Part shown: positions 21,001 to 31,675 of the stretch, in pieces
How positions within the stretch are numbered: the first letter of the stretch is position 1
How the letters are laid out: each line of letters starts with the position of its first letter
NCBI GenBank assembly: GCA_003550325.1
Contig: QKWP01000032.1
Span: 597,773-661,772, forward strand
DNA: 64,000 nucleotides
From: Gigaspora rosea
Taxonomy: Eukaryota; Glomeromycota; Glomeromycetes; Diversisporales; Gigasporaceae
Reading direction: 5' to 3'
The notes under the pieces: generated by a model
What the model saw: only the letters and a program-made list of their open reading frames with translations
The model's database searches: none
What the model was told of the DNA's origin: nothing
Made by a program: the position numbers and the translations under genes

Positions 21001-21669
21001 ATCATTTCGATTTTTTTTTAAACCTTTCATTTTGGTACTATTACTTTGTTTTTTTTTTTGATATTATTAGTTGCTGGGTTATTTTTAAAGTCGGTAGTTT
21101 TAGCAATTAGAAGTATTTTCTTATTTGCATGTAAATTATTAAATTAAACTATTTGCATTATAAAATTTAATAAATAAAATAATTAAATAATTAAGTTATT
21201 TAATAAAATACAAAATTTAGTTAATAAAACTTATAAAATTTAGTTAATAAAATAATAAAATTTAGTTAATAAAATAATGCATATAAGATATATGTTATTA
21301 TGTATATATATATGGACATATGCTATTATATGTTACATGCAAGTAAATATGCAAGAGACAATGAACGAGAAAACACATAAAATTGCACGTAAGTACATGC
21401 AGCATTGCACAGAATCCACGCCCTTTTACGTGCCATGAACTTGCTTTCCCGTGCATTGTCTCGTGTATATTTACGTGCAGGTTTGTGTGGTCATGTATTC
21501 AAACTTTTCCGTGTATTTCAGTATTATTCCGTGCTGTAATTTCTCATAGGGCAGTGGTGCAAAAGTTACTCTACAAGACCTTATTATACCAATTAATTTA
21601 CAAGTAATAGAGTCATAAGAAGAGACTTTATTACTCGGAACCGATTGGTTCGATAAGTCCTGTGCAAAG

Positions 21670-23320
21670 TTGGATTTTGATAAAAATACACTAAATGTTA
21701 AGTATTTAGATAAGCAAGTGACGATTAAAGCTATACACGTTAGCAATAAAAGTTTCACACAAGAATTAGAGGAATTCACCGACGAAGAAGAATGGATTGA
21801 TGAACTAGAAAATGCTGAAGAAATACAAGAAGTCTTCTTATTCGATACTGTACCTTCTGAAGAAGAGAATTTGTTTATAATCCATGGTCAGATGAGAATC
21901 CTGCGGCATACTTAGTTGAATCCTGTGAGGAAAATAGAATTTTATATAATGTTAATAAGAAGTTAGAAAAAGAACAATCAAAACAGGCTGATAGTCTGTT
22001 AAATAAAAATGCCCATGTTTTTGCTCAGAAAATTAGCAAAGATGGACAATTGTGGGACTAGGACAAACTAATTTAGTTTGTCATAAAATTAATATGGGAA
22101 TGCTAAACCAATTAAGCAACGTCCATATACAATAGCTTGAGATGAACAGGAATTCTTACAAAAAAAATTTTAGCTATGAAGGAACAAGGAATCATTTTTA
22201 AGTTAAAAAGTCCATGGACTTCGCTAGTAGTCCTTGTACCTAAAAAAATGGAAAGAAGAGAATATGTATAGATTACTGTAAGTTAAATACAGTCACGGAA
22301 AAAGACGTATATCCCTTACCCAATATTAATGAAATTTTGACCAAATTCGAGGAGTGCGATGGTTTTCTAGTCTTGATCTTGCTAGTGGTTATTGGCAAGT
22401 TGCAGTTAGAGAAGAGGATAAAAAGAAAACTGCATTTATAACAAAGTTTGGAACATACGCATTTAATGTTATGCTATTCAGTTTGTGTAATGCCCGTCGA
22501 CCTTTCAGAGGTTGATAAACCAGAAAATTTTTAGTCGTATACCTTGATGATGTCACCATTTACTCAAAAAATTCAATAACCATATTTTACATCTTCGGCG
22601 AGTCTTTTAGAAGATCGAGGAAGCAAACCTAAAATTGAATTCAGAAAAGTGTTCGTTCTTCTGTAATAAAATTAAATTCTTAGGGCACGTGATCAACGAA
22701 AAGGGAATTGCACCAAATGAAGAAAAGGTAGAGAAAATATAAAATTTCTCTATACCTACTACAATTAAACAAGTACAGGCCTTTTTAGGTATTACATCGT
22801 ACTACTAGAAGTTCATTAAAGGTTTCTCTAAAATCGCCAAACCTTTAAACCAATTATTACGAAAAGATGAGCCATATAGATGGACTCTAGAACAAAGTCA
22901 AGCATTTGAAACTCTAAGAATTACCTATTAATGGCTCCAATTTTCCAGTATCCGAAATTTGATCAGCCGTTTTATGTACATACAGATGCTTCGACGTATG
23001 GGTTAGATGCAGTTCTTGCACAGCTAGACAACAACAATAGAGAATACGTAGTAGCATATGCCAGTCGTAGCTTAAATAAAAATGAGAAAAATTACTCTAT
23101 ACCTGAGTTAGAGTGTCTTGTGGTTATATGGGCTGTGGAGCATTTTCATCAGTACCTGGGCTCCAAACCGTTTTTCCTTATCACAGATCATTTGACACTT
23201 CAGTGGCTTAGTATCTCTGAATTAAAAAGTAAGAGAGCTCGTTGGATTCTGCAGCTTGAACCGTATAACTTTACTATAATCCATTAACCAGGACGAAAGC
23301 TTAATAATGCTGATGCATTA
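21670..23320 (+). pseudogene. Reverse transcriptase and RNase H of gypsy element 1
   Basis: An acidic linker (EEFTDEEEWIDELENAEE) precedes RT. RT motifs in broken frames: KSPWTSLVVLV (about 22210), KLNTVTEKDVYPLPNINEIL (about 22280), LDLASGYWQVAVREEDKKKT (about 22370), and the catalytic YLDDVTIYS (about 22540), in which both Asp are kept. RNase H follows (22931-23286): VHTDASTYGLDAVLAQ, YASRSLNKNEKNYSIPELEC, and the tail NADALSRLF. Stops and indels are frequent, for example YY-TAG-KFI at about 22805 where CAG is likely original. The RNase H half is the best preserved. Confidence 0.88.
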
Positions 23321-23469
23321 TCCCGGTTGTTTAAAGAAGAAGATAGCCCTATGTATATGATAGATAGAGAGGAAGAAGTACTAATGAAAGACCATAACTG
23401 TGATAGAACATTTTGCATAGTAAAAGAAACCTTACAGCATAACTTACCTGAATCAAGTGTCTACGGGAT

Positions 23470-23916
23470 ATGCCCTATGGACATATGAAATTTTCTGCTA
23501 AGGAGATTAAGTATGATAGTCAATATTGTACCTGGTACTATATAGAGCACATTAGTAAACGGCTCAATGAAAAAACAAAGGGGAAACATTGGCCACGAGA
23601 CTGGAAAGGTCCAAACACACAATGTTGGTGTGGAGACAAATTGTATTCACCTGAAGATGACTGTCCCAAGTGCAAAATAGACCTAAAGTTATGGGTTACT
23701 GTTAAACAGTACCCTATAAAAGAAATAGCTAAATGTTACTGGCCCACACTAGAAGACTCAGAAGTAGAAGATTTCACCTTAGATCAAAACGAATTATATA
23801 ATATGGGTTGGGACAGTTTTGATGAAAATTTTCCTACTGAAATTCATGACAGAGTAAATAATCTATTTAACCAAAACCAAAATGTGTTAGTAGAAGAGAA
23901 GAATTTAATAACCTAA
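23470..23916 (+). CDS. Pol spacer domain with zinc-ribbon-like CWC-CPKC motif (gypsy element 1)
   Basis: A 149-residue open frame between RNase H and integrase, where most Ty3/gypsy elements have only a short linker. It is intact although its neighbours are broken. It contains WPRDWKGPNTQCWCGDKLYS followed by DDCPKC, so four Cys are arranged C-x-C-x9-C-x2-C, like a zinc ribbon. It is rich in Trp/Tyr and ends acidic. It is probably a part of Pol that keeps an open frame by chance or by more recent use. Its role is unknown, possibly nucleic-acid binding or integrase targeting. The matching part of gypsy 2 lies outside the window. Confidence 0.55.
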   Translation: MPYGHMKFSAKEIKYDSQYCTWYYIEHISKRLNEKTKGKHWPRDWKGPNTQCWCGDKLYSPEDDCPKCKIDLKLWVTVKQYPIKEIAKCYWPTLEDSEVEDFTLDQNELYNMGWDSFDENFPTEIHDRVNNLFNQNQNVLVEEKNLIT

Positions 23917-24389
23917 CTGTGGTGGTTACAACCTCTTGAGACCTCTACTGAAGAATATTACAAGGAATACCCCTACTGAAGAATATTACAAGGAATTCAA
24001 TAATTTCAAAAATATATATATACCTTTGTAATTCGGTGTGGTGGAAGACGCCGAATCCGATTTATTATTATTAAATCATAACCGTCCTCAAATGATGAAA
24101 AACTTTGCAAGTCGGTCACTGCTACCGTACCTAAAGTAATAAAAAAAATTGATAACTTAAATAAATAAATAAGTAAATAAAATAGATACAACCAAATATG
24201 CCCAAATAAAAAACTTTTTAGAGAAAGCCCGATATCCGTCACAATTTAATAGTAGACAAAAGGACCAATTAATAGCCCAAACAAATTTTTTATAATATAT
24301 AACCATCTATTATACAAGAGAGACCATAGGAAAAAAACAAGAAACCAAATACTACTCATTATACAAGAACATGAAGTAGAAATGATATT

Positions 24390-25760
24390 ATATATCTTCT
24401 AAGATCACCCCCTTGGTGCTTATATAGGAACAGAAAAGATGTTCGAAAAAATTAGAAATAAATATTATTGGCCCCAAATGTATGACCGAATAAGGAAATA
24501 TGTACAAACCTGTGATCAATGTCAAAGAAGAGGGAAATATCGAACACGCGGTACATTACAACCAATACCTGTTGAAGCCCTATTCCACAAAATTGGTATC
24601 GATTTTGTAGGACCACTACCGGTAACAGCAAATAGGAATCGATATATAATTGTATCTGTCGATTATATGACTAAATGGCTGGAAGCCAAGGCAGTACCAA
24701 CGGCAGATGCACAAGAGACTGCCCATTTTATTTTCAATGAAATTGTTTGCCGACATGGATGTCCATCCTATATGATATCCAATAGAGGACTTCATTTTAA
24801 CAATGAAGTTATAAGGTTCTTAGCAAGTAATTTTGAAATTAAACACCTAATGTCCACTCTGTACCATCCACAGACCAACAGGTTAGGACCCCGAATATAT
24901 AGTACAGAGGTCATACATTACGCAATTCAGCAAAAACCCCTGAAATTTGAGAAGCAAAAAAACAGTTTTTGGCAATTATCTTGGTATCCAGTGGTCCAAT
25001 TTGAATGAACTTTTTTTTAAAATGAAGCTCTCAGTGAGGCGCATCTAACAAAAAAAATTCATTCAATTCTGATTACTGGATCAGAAGTTATTTAAGTAAA
25101 TAAATTTTGACGTTTTCAGCAAATTAGGTCAAAATTGGCCAAAATCCAGTTATGACCTATATGATAGATGTCCGGGTCCTAACAGGTTGGTTGAGAGATA
25201 TAACCGTACATTATGCGAAGCCTTAGCAAAATTAACTACGCAAGGGCAAGAATGGGACACACTAATACCTTCGGTACTATACGCCTATAGGACAAGTAAA
25301 CAAGCAACGACAAAGTTTACACCTATTTAACTTACGGAAGAGAAGCTCGGTTTCCAAACTTTAGAGAAGAAAATAATGTAAACGAGAATATGGTAGACTG
25401 ATTGACCGTATTCCTAGAAGAACTACCAAACCATAGAGAGATCACAAAAGAAAACTGTCGCTACGCCCAGAAAAGACAAAAGTTCTACTGGGACAGAAAA
25501 CTACAGAAAGTTCAAAGAATATTCCAGAAAGGCGATAAAGTGTTATTGTACGATGCCGCTCAAGTTGGAAGACATACCAGAAAATTTCTACCAAGATGGC
25601 TAGGCCCCTTTATTATACATACTCGTGTAGCACAAAATGTATACAAATTACGTATACTAGATAATCAAATTTTAGATATACTACAAATAATTTATTACTG
25701 AAAAAGTATTATGACCGCAATGGGTAATGCTTATAGAATATTCCATCGGGATCATGAGGT
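24390..25760 (+). pseudogene. Integrase of gypsy element 1, interrupted by a MITE
   Basis: The zinc-binding end is visible (YVQTCDQCQRRGKY, about 24500), then the catalytic core: IGIDFVGPL (first Asp), ISNRGLHFNNEV, where the second Asp (usually DRG) has become Asn, and after the insertion RLVERYNRTL with the catalytic Glu at about 25193. The C-terminal part has FQKGDKVLLYD and LPRWLGPFIIHTRVAQNVYK, a GPY/F-type module. Removing 24885-25188 restores HPQTNRLVERYN. The Asp-to-Asn change and stops at about 25328 and 25400 mean it is dead. Confidence 0.87.
24885..25180. mobile_element. AGGACCCC-family MITE, copy 2 (8-bp target duplication)
   Basis: 296 bp inside the integrase. Flanked by AACAGGTT (24877-24884, 25181-25188). 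Ends AGGACCCCGAATATATAGT and, reversed, AGGACCCGGACATCTATCA. It is colinear with 8595-8867 over its whole length, apart from a ~20-bp difference near 25070. The integrase frame runs by chance into it, which explains why the open frame continues past the break. Confidence 0.9.
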
Positions 25761-25902
25761 ACATAGACATACTTGTAATGGTATGGTACCATATATGGAG
25801 TATTTATGGTCAGTAATTGTTACTGCCCCGTCTCTCCAACCTATATACACTCCGGATTGTTAAACTTACTATTCGCGGAGCTCATAATTAGCCAGGGAAA
25901 AT

Positions 25903-26597
25903 TGTAACATTAAAAATTATGCTGCAGTATAGTCACATGACCCACATGATTGAAAGTAAATAATTCCAAAGATCTATGCATTAATCCACAGAAAGATCTA
26001 GAAAAGTCATATAATCTACGGACCTGAAGGTCTGCCTAATTTATAGATCTGCATGCCCCTGATTAATTAGATTAGATAATCCATGTAATATATCGTTAAA
26101 TGCAATATTATATATCGGCATGCCAATAGGCCTAGTGAATGGTTTATTTGATGTATTAAATTTAAAGATCAATTAATTGACAGCATTAAAGTCACGAATG
26201 TTAATAAAGTAGTGGAAGAATACTTTCCTGATTCATGTATATAAGGCCTTCATTTTCACCTTCATTTTAAGGCAGACTTCGAGTTAAAATCCCTTGGAAT
26301 ATATAGATAGATTCAAACTCTCCAATCCTTAGATAGAAGACTGTATTAAATTATTTATATATCTTTTAATAAAATATAACTATATCTTCATACACGTTAA
26401 ATTAAATACTTATCTTGCAATTAATTGTATCTTCATATACGTTTAGTTGTGTCTCTTTGAACAAAGCCTTGTAAATCCTCTTGTTTAAGTCGTATAATTA
26501 CGCACACTAACCTAACCAAATCATATAAAATATAGTTTATATAGAATAAACGATTAGTCCCCTGAATTATTTAAAGAGATTAATTTCGGGTATGACA
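25903..26597 (+). repeat. 3' LTR of gypsy element 1
   Basis: 695 bp, TGTAACATTAAAAATT start, GTATGACA end, near-colinear with the 5' LTR. It is preceded by CCAGGGAAAAT, a short purine-rich stretch that may be the polypurine tract. Confidence 0.9.
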
Positions 26598-26601
26598 CTA
26601 T

Positions 26602-27330
26602 AAATGCCTTATACTTATCCTTTTCAATTCCAATTCCTCTATAATAGCAACATCCAACATTATACATCACCATGTAAATATTCGAATGCCTTATATTCAT
26701 ATTTTTCAACTCCAAACAATAGTTGTTAAAATTTTTATAACCATCTAATATTAGTCTTTTTTTTTAATAAAAAAAAAGAACAAATCCGATTATTTTTTTA
26801 TAAAAAAAATATCTGTATCAAAAGTTGTCTGTTTCTTTGAAGGTTTGACAAGATATATTGGTCACTCTAAAGTATTGATTAAAAATTATCTACCGAATCT
26901 CGATCTTTCTATGAGTTTAGAGCTTTAGCTTGAGCTTTGGTGTTTGCAACTAGCTTTCGACCTGACTAGCTTGAGTTTTGTGCTTGCAATAACTTTGTGT
27001 TAACTAACTTGTGTACTCTCCACTCCGTCTTGTCTAACCCAAATCTAATAAGAAAATTATTATAATTAAAAAAAAAAATTACCTTTAATCATTGTGTCAT
27101 TTTAGAATCACCTATCGCAGGCATCTCCTATTTCTGCAGATTTCTGTAAATATTCGAATGCCTTATATTCATATTTTTCAACTTCAATTCCTCTATAATA
27201 GCAACATCCAACATTATTCATCACCATGCCTTATATTCATATTTTTCAACTCCAATTCCACTCCAATAATAATTTCCAATATTATATATTCCACTAGGTC
27301 ACCCATTTTTGCAGATTTTTGATAATAAAT
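26602..27330 (-). pseudogene. Sel1-repeat protein gene, upstream part
   Basis: Continuation of the Sel1 remnant at 16225-16871 on the other side of gypsy 1. The minus strand again gives LQKSAEMG and KAFKYLQKSA-like repeats and an intron-like segment GTAATTTTTTTTTTT...TTTCTTATTAG (about 27045-27082). About 300 bp (roughly 26716-27018), with a GCTTGAGTTTTGTGCTTGC region, interrupts one repeat and looks like another small insertion with weak inverted ends. The gene was already degenerate or was disabled by these insertions. Confidence 0.6.
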
Positions 27331-27498
27331 GTAACAACTTGCAAGAATGAATTTAATTATAGGATTAAGAATCCTGTAAACTTTTATCAATTGGATAAAA
27401 TTGTTTGCTATTTCAGTAATATCTGATGAACTATCAACTTTTTTCTTATTGCCTTATAAATAAGTTATTGTAATTTGACATTCTGACGCAAGAAAGGT

Positions 27499-28011
27499 GT
27501 GATTAAGGCAGCGTTAAAGTTATGCATTACATTTATATATATATGTTTGATGCAATTACTGCATATACATTGTAATACCTCTCGACAAATTAGGGTTTTA
27601 AGCATAGTATTTTTATTTTTATATTATTTTTGCAAAAAAATAATTACAATTGCAATTTTTATTTTATCTATTTATAGCATTGAATATTATTATGGGATTG
27701 TGTATTATCCGAATAAGAAAATCAAGCATGAGTTTTCGATAAAGAAAATTATGCTCTTGTGATGTTTTTAGATTATATGGATTGAATGTATCAGTTTAAA
27801 AGAAAAGATTCTAGTAATAATAGTAAAATTTTTTACCTTTAGGTGTTAATTTCAATATTGCGAAAGGAGATTCTGGTATTACTTCTTTTATGAGTGGTGA
27901 ATATCTTGAAGCAGCATATATCCCAGATATAAGACATGGACCAATGTTTGCGCAAATATTTCAATTTATTCAGGAATGTTGTGATAAAGATGATGCTATA
28001 ACTCCTTAGTA
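27499..28011 (+). CDS. Unrecognised coding fragments, possibly two exons
   Basis: 27499-27762 is an 87-residue frame with hydrophobic stretches (VLSIVFLFLYYFCKKIITIA). After an acceptor-like TTTTTTACCTTTAG (27828-27841) an open stretch reads GVNFNIAKGDSGITSFMSGE, then YIPDIRHGPMFAQIFQF, and ends at a TAG around 28007. The second stretch has balanced, protein-like composition and is the more credible. I do not recognise either. They sit between the Sel1 remnant and the ORF run at 28-32 kb. Confidence 0.35.
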
Positions 28012-28071
28012 AAATTTGTATAAATATACGTTATTGTTGTATTTTTTTAATAGTTTATTTTGTTATAATAA

Positions 28072-28736
28072 ATGTTTCTGGTATCAAAAAAACTAACTAA
28101 GGTTAATGATAAATGTATTATTGGGTTCTGTAATGATCAAAAAAGGATAAATATTTGTCGGCATAAAAGAGAATATGGAGCAATCATTGATACAGAATTT
28201 AATTTTAGTCTTCAAACCGAGACTGTAGAAGAAGAAGAAGAAAAAAAACAAAGAACTTTTTTTATACCAATAGGAATGAGAATATTTTATTTGAGATTAT
28301 TTCAACATATTAACATGAAGCAACAGAATCTTGAATTACATGATGTTATTGTTCAACTAAATTTTACTTCTGTGCATAATGAAGATATACAAAAAGAATT
28401 CAAATACCTACTGCTAATAATAAAACACCATATATCACACCACTTATTGAATTGTTGAAATTAAAACGTTTTATTATTGAAATTTGTAATAGAGAAATTG
28501 CAACACATAAAGATCCCACTATCAATGATATTATATTATTTGGCAATATTCAAAATATACAATTTCGTGATTATATTGAACCACGTTTAGAAGTTGAATA
28601 TGAAATTGATTGTATTGAATGTGATTTTCAGAATCATGAAGTAAATTTATGTTTAGATCTTAATAAATTACAAGTTTGTGTGCTTGAAAATGATGAAAAA
28701 ATATTAAAATTTTTAGCGAAAGAAATTTTGCTTTAG
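28072..28736 (+). pseudogene. Unrecognised protein, one frameshift
   Basis: The first frame (28072-28458) starts MFLVSKKLTKVNDKC and contains an acidic run (VEEEEEKKQ). The second (to 28736) continues as TPYITPLIELLKLKRFIIEI, then TINDIILFGNIQNIQF, and ends LAKEILL. The two join by a single-base shift around 28400, so the original was about 220 residues. Predicted mixed alpha/beta, soluble. No family recognised. First of a run of plus-strand ORFs. Confidence 0.45.
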
Positions 28737-29069
28737 TTATTTTTGTGGATTATTGTAATATGTTTTATAAATTTAAACGTTGAAAAAAATTTTCCTGAAT
28801 TTGGAGAAAATTTTAGTTCAACACAAGGAAAATTAGGAATTCACTTTTTTTTTATAGAGGAATTGTAGAAACATCATGGAAACAAGATTTCAGATCACCT
28901 AATGCATTAGAAAGTATATTTGGTGCTGTTAATAAATACTACAAATAATATAAATTATTTTTTTATTTGATATTTTAGTTTTTGTATCAATTTATTATAA
29001 ATATCATTATTTTTCTTCAATAAACATAAATTTAATTTATCAAATTAAATAATATAATTATTTTTAATA
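28737..29069 (+). pseudogene. Short coding remnant between ORFs
   Basis: About 28770-28945 reads NFPEFGENFSSTQGKLGIHF in one frame and YRGIVETSWKQDFRSPNALE, then SIFGAVNKYYK, in the next. The two are separated by a run of nine T, where an indel is likely. It may be the tail of another gene of the same run. Not recognised. Confidence 0.3.
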
Positions 29070-29357
29070 ATGAAATATAAATGTTCTGTTAATACAAAAA
29101 CATATAAAGAATGTTGTTATAAAAAACGAATATATAGACCAAAGAATTTAATAAAAAATGATAAAGAATTTTACAATTATCTTCTAATTAACTTATCAAA
29201 TATTGTAAATGGACCACTTATTCCAAATAATGAATTTGAAAGGATTCAAAATTTAATTTTATTAATATTAGATTTGGAATTATTAAAAGAAGGTAGTGAG
29301 ATATATTTGAAAATACAAAATTCATCATTGTCAAATGAAAAACAAGAACAATCGTAG
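29070..29357 (+). CDS. Small basic protein with N-terminal Cys cluster, unrecognised
   Basis: 95 residues, starting MKYKCSVNTKTYKECCYKKR. Three Cys are close to the N-terminus in a Lys/Arg-rich region, followed by leucine-rich helix (NLILLILDLELLKEG). An in-frame stop at 29355 is followed 27 bp later by the next ATG, a spacing like overlapping or tightly packed genes. No family recognised. Confidence 0.4.
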   Translation: MKYKCSVNTKTYKECCYKKRIYRPKNLIKNDKEFYNYLLINLSNIVNGPLIPNNEFERIQNLILLILDLELLKEGSEIYLKIQNSSLSNEKQEQS

Positions 29358-29384
29358 CAATTATGAATTAAGCAAGAAAAATGT

Positions 29385-30825
29385 ATGACGATATATAATG
29401 GGATTAGAGATAGTATCAAAAAAGAAAAGTTGAAAAATATAGAAAAATTACGAGATTTTCAATTTTGGCATCAAAAAATTCTCGAAGCTATGATATTAAC
29501 CCAACAATTGCAGAATCAATTAAATAATTTGAGGTTAGCTAGATTAGAATATTGGGTAAAATATTTAGAGGAATATAATAGTTTTGTTGAACAAATTCAA
29601 AATGAGCCAGATTTATGTAGATTACGTAATGATTGGAAGAATAGAATTGATAATTCACAATTTATAGTTGAAGAAAAAGAAAACCTTCATCAAACACGTG
29701 TAGAACGTATTAGAAAGTTATTAAATAAAGAACAAGAATCTAATTACCAAAGAATTTATGATGGAATACTTAATGAAACAAATATTGCAAATTTAGAAGC
29801 TAATAGATATTGGTCTAGAGAAATACAACAAAGCACTATTATAACTGAAACTCAAAGAACGGAATTAGAAAATTTAAGTGTTCAAGTTTTAGTAAATTTA
29901 TCTAATCAATATTATGATGAAATTAAAAAAGAAATTCCTGAAATAACAGATTCATTTTTATTGGAAGATAGAGCTGATATTGATAGTAGAATTCTAGATT
30001 AAAAGATGAAAATTTATCTAAAAATAGAAAAACTGAAATATTACAACAGAGCAGAAGAGGACAAATACAAATTTTTTTTACAAACAGAAGAGATAGCAAA
30101 TTATGATTGACCTGAGCATTTAATAAATAATTATGCTAGAAGGCAACGTGTTGAATTATTATCAAATGAGAGTGTTCTTTCACAATTTCTTAATAATCTT
30201 AATCAAACATTATTAGGAAATGAACGAAATCAGACATTATTAATACAAACAAGAAAAATCATTACAACAATCTTTTGTATGTTGTAACAGAAAGACAAAT
30301 AATATTAGAACAAAATAGGCAAATATTAGCAGACGGTAAACGTTATGATCTTATAATACAATCGATAGAAGAAGCTTTTCTTGAGCCATCTAGAACAATT
30401 CAAATATTGCAAGATTTAAGATTGGAGCTTTTCAATTTAATTCAATCATCAATTGATGTAAAAAAAATTAACAATTTAAAGAATGCTTATTATTGGTTAA
30501 ATATAATATTAGAGAAGAAAGAAAAATTTTTGATCTATTAAATGATATAATTGAAAAATATATTAGAAATTATCCAAATGGAAAGTTCACAAACACACAA
30601 CAAGAAGAGAAATTTTTCAATAAAGAGATTGATAAAATAGATGATGAATCATGTTTACAAGAAAAACAATTTCTTCATAAACTAAAAAAAAAGATTATTG
30701 AAATATATAATGATAAAGAAAAAGATCAATATTTTATTAATATAGAAAAAGAAGTTGATATTGCTAATAAAAATATTGAAGATTTTATTGAAAGAACTAT
30801 TAAAAAAATGTTATATACAAGTTAA
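29385..30825 (+). CDS. Long coiled-coil protein(s), broken into frames
   Basis: 29385-30002 is a 205-residue intact frame (MTIYNGIRDSIKKEKLKNIE) rich in Glu, Lys, Asn, Gln and heptad-spaced Leu/Ile, typical of a coiled coil. The coding character continues through 30003-30280 with a TGA at about 30108 (ANYD-stop-PEHLINNYARRQ), then 30275-30541 and 30493-30825, which overlap in different frames and look like one protein cut by small indels. Together about 450 residues. No catalytic motif. It could be a structural or filament-like protein, but function is unknown. Confidence 0.45.
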
Positions 30826-31675
30826 TAAAAGAAATTTTTAAAGAGAGTGGTGATGGATAGATAGAAAGAATAAGTAAAACAGTAAAAGATAAGATGAAGT
30901 GCAATCTTTTTTTAAATCTTTGAGAGCCACAATTGAAAATAAAAGATTTAGAACAATTTTTGATAAAATCATAAAAGATTATTTTATAAAAAAAAGAAAA
31001 GGAAGAACAAGAAAAAAAATAAAAAACATGATTTATATAAAAAACATGAACCTCCAGAACCAAAGAAAGTAAAAGTTCATCGAAAATTGAAAAAGGAGAA
31101 AAAATATAATAAAGAATCAATTCCTGTTTTACAAACCAATAATTTATAGTGGAATAATAGAGGGTATAGAACCTTTAACATTTAATCTGATTTTCGATTT
31201 ATATATAAAAGTAGTTGATTCAAGTGAAGAAGAATTAAATAATTTAAAAACATAGTTAAAAATAATTTAGATAATTTTATTAATTTTACATATTTTACAT
31301 ACTATCGCCCATCTAAAGTTACAAATAACTTTTTTAAAAAAGCATGATATTCAACTAAACAACATTATTTAGATATTGTATATAGAATCTTGGTATTACG
31401 AGATTTAGATCTTGAGTTAGATAATTTAATTGGAATTATATTTGATGGATTAGAAGTATAACATCTGATTCAACAGAAGTTGAGCAAATTCATAATTTAT
31501 TACAACAAAAAGAACTTGAAATTAAAACAAAAGAAGCAGAAAATATTTATCTTAAAGGATTTTTACTAGTAAAACAACCTTTATATTCACATATTATATT
31601 ATCTATTTTTATTAATTTCTTATCATTTATTTTTATAATTTTTATTATAAATTATTTTTTTAGTATTCGAATACA
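30826..31675. other. Degraded coding sequence, no intact ORF
   Basis: Lys/Glu-rich stretches on the plus strand (for example around 31050-31130 and 31350-31460, with YLDIVYRILVLRDLDLELDN) with frequent stops. Probably the decayed end of the preceding run. Confidence 0.35.

Larger units (their letters stand above)
19798..21551. mobile_element. 1.75-kb TIR element with 3-bp CAG target duplication, carrying a palindromic satellite and exon-like modules
   Basis: Flanked by CAG on both sides (19795-19797, 21552-21554). Removing the element plus one CAG restores the protease frame GIISGAKVTLQDL. Ends are CCCTATGAAAACTTGATACA and, reversed, CCCTATGAGAAATTACAGCA. The left third holds the palindromic array described separately. 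The middle is poly-T/AT-rich. Around 20765-21000 are modules like those at 57.6-58.6 kb. No transposase is recognisable, so it is non-autonomous. A 3-bp duplication occurs in PIF/Harbinger and CACTA groups, but the ends do not match either clearly. Confidence 0.8.
19320..21670 (+). pseudogene. Retroviral-type aspartic protease of gypsy element 1, split by two insertions
   Basis: The catalytic motif LDSGAAVS lies at about 19380-19403 and is interrupted immediately by the 275-bp MITE. The frame resumes at 19680 as AVSLVTKKLIEKLGLEVDNP and VIMANDNRVRALGII, then is broken again by the 1.75-kb element at 19798. It resumes at 21555 as AKVTLQDLIIPINLQVIES, then TLLLGTDWFDKSCAKLDF. The gypsy 2 copy (62250-62560) gives the uninterrupted order. 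It would cleave Gag-Pol. Confidence 0.85.
16872..26597 (+). mobile_element. Ty3/gypsy retrotransposon 1, full length, inactive, with three nested insertions
   Basis: Two LTRs (16872-17569 and 25903-26597) start TGTAACATT and end GACA. The element is flanked by CTGT (16868-16871) and CTAT (26598-26601), a 4-bp duplication with one change. It lies inside a Sel1 repeat, which continues on both sides. Order: LTR, primer-binding site, pre-gag ORF, gag, protease, RT, RNase H, zinc-ribbon spacer, integrase, LTR. RNase H before integrase defines Ty3/gypsy. It carries many stops and frameshifts and three later DNA-transposon insertions (19404-19678, 19798-21551, 24885-25180), which add about 2.3 kb. 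Confidence 0.92.

Noticed and set aside
24885..25008. Extended integrase C-terminus
   Set aside because: The frame runs into the inserted MITE; the true integrase continues at 25181.
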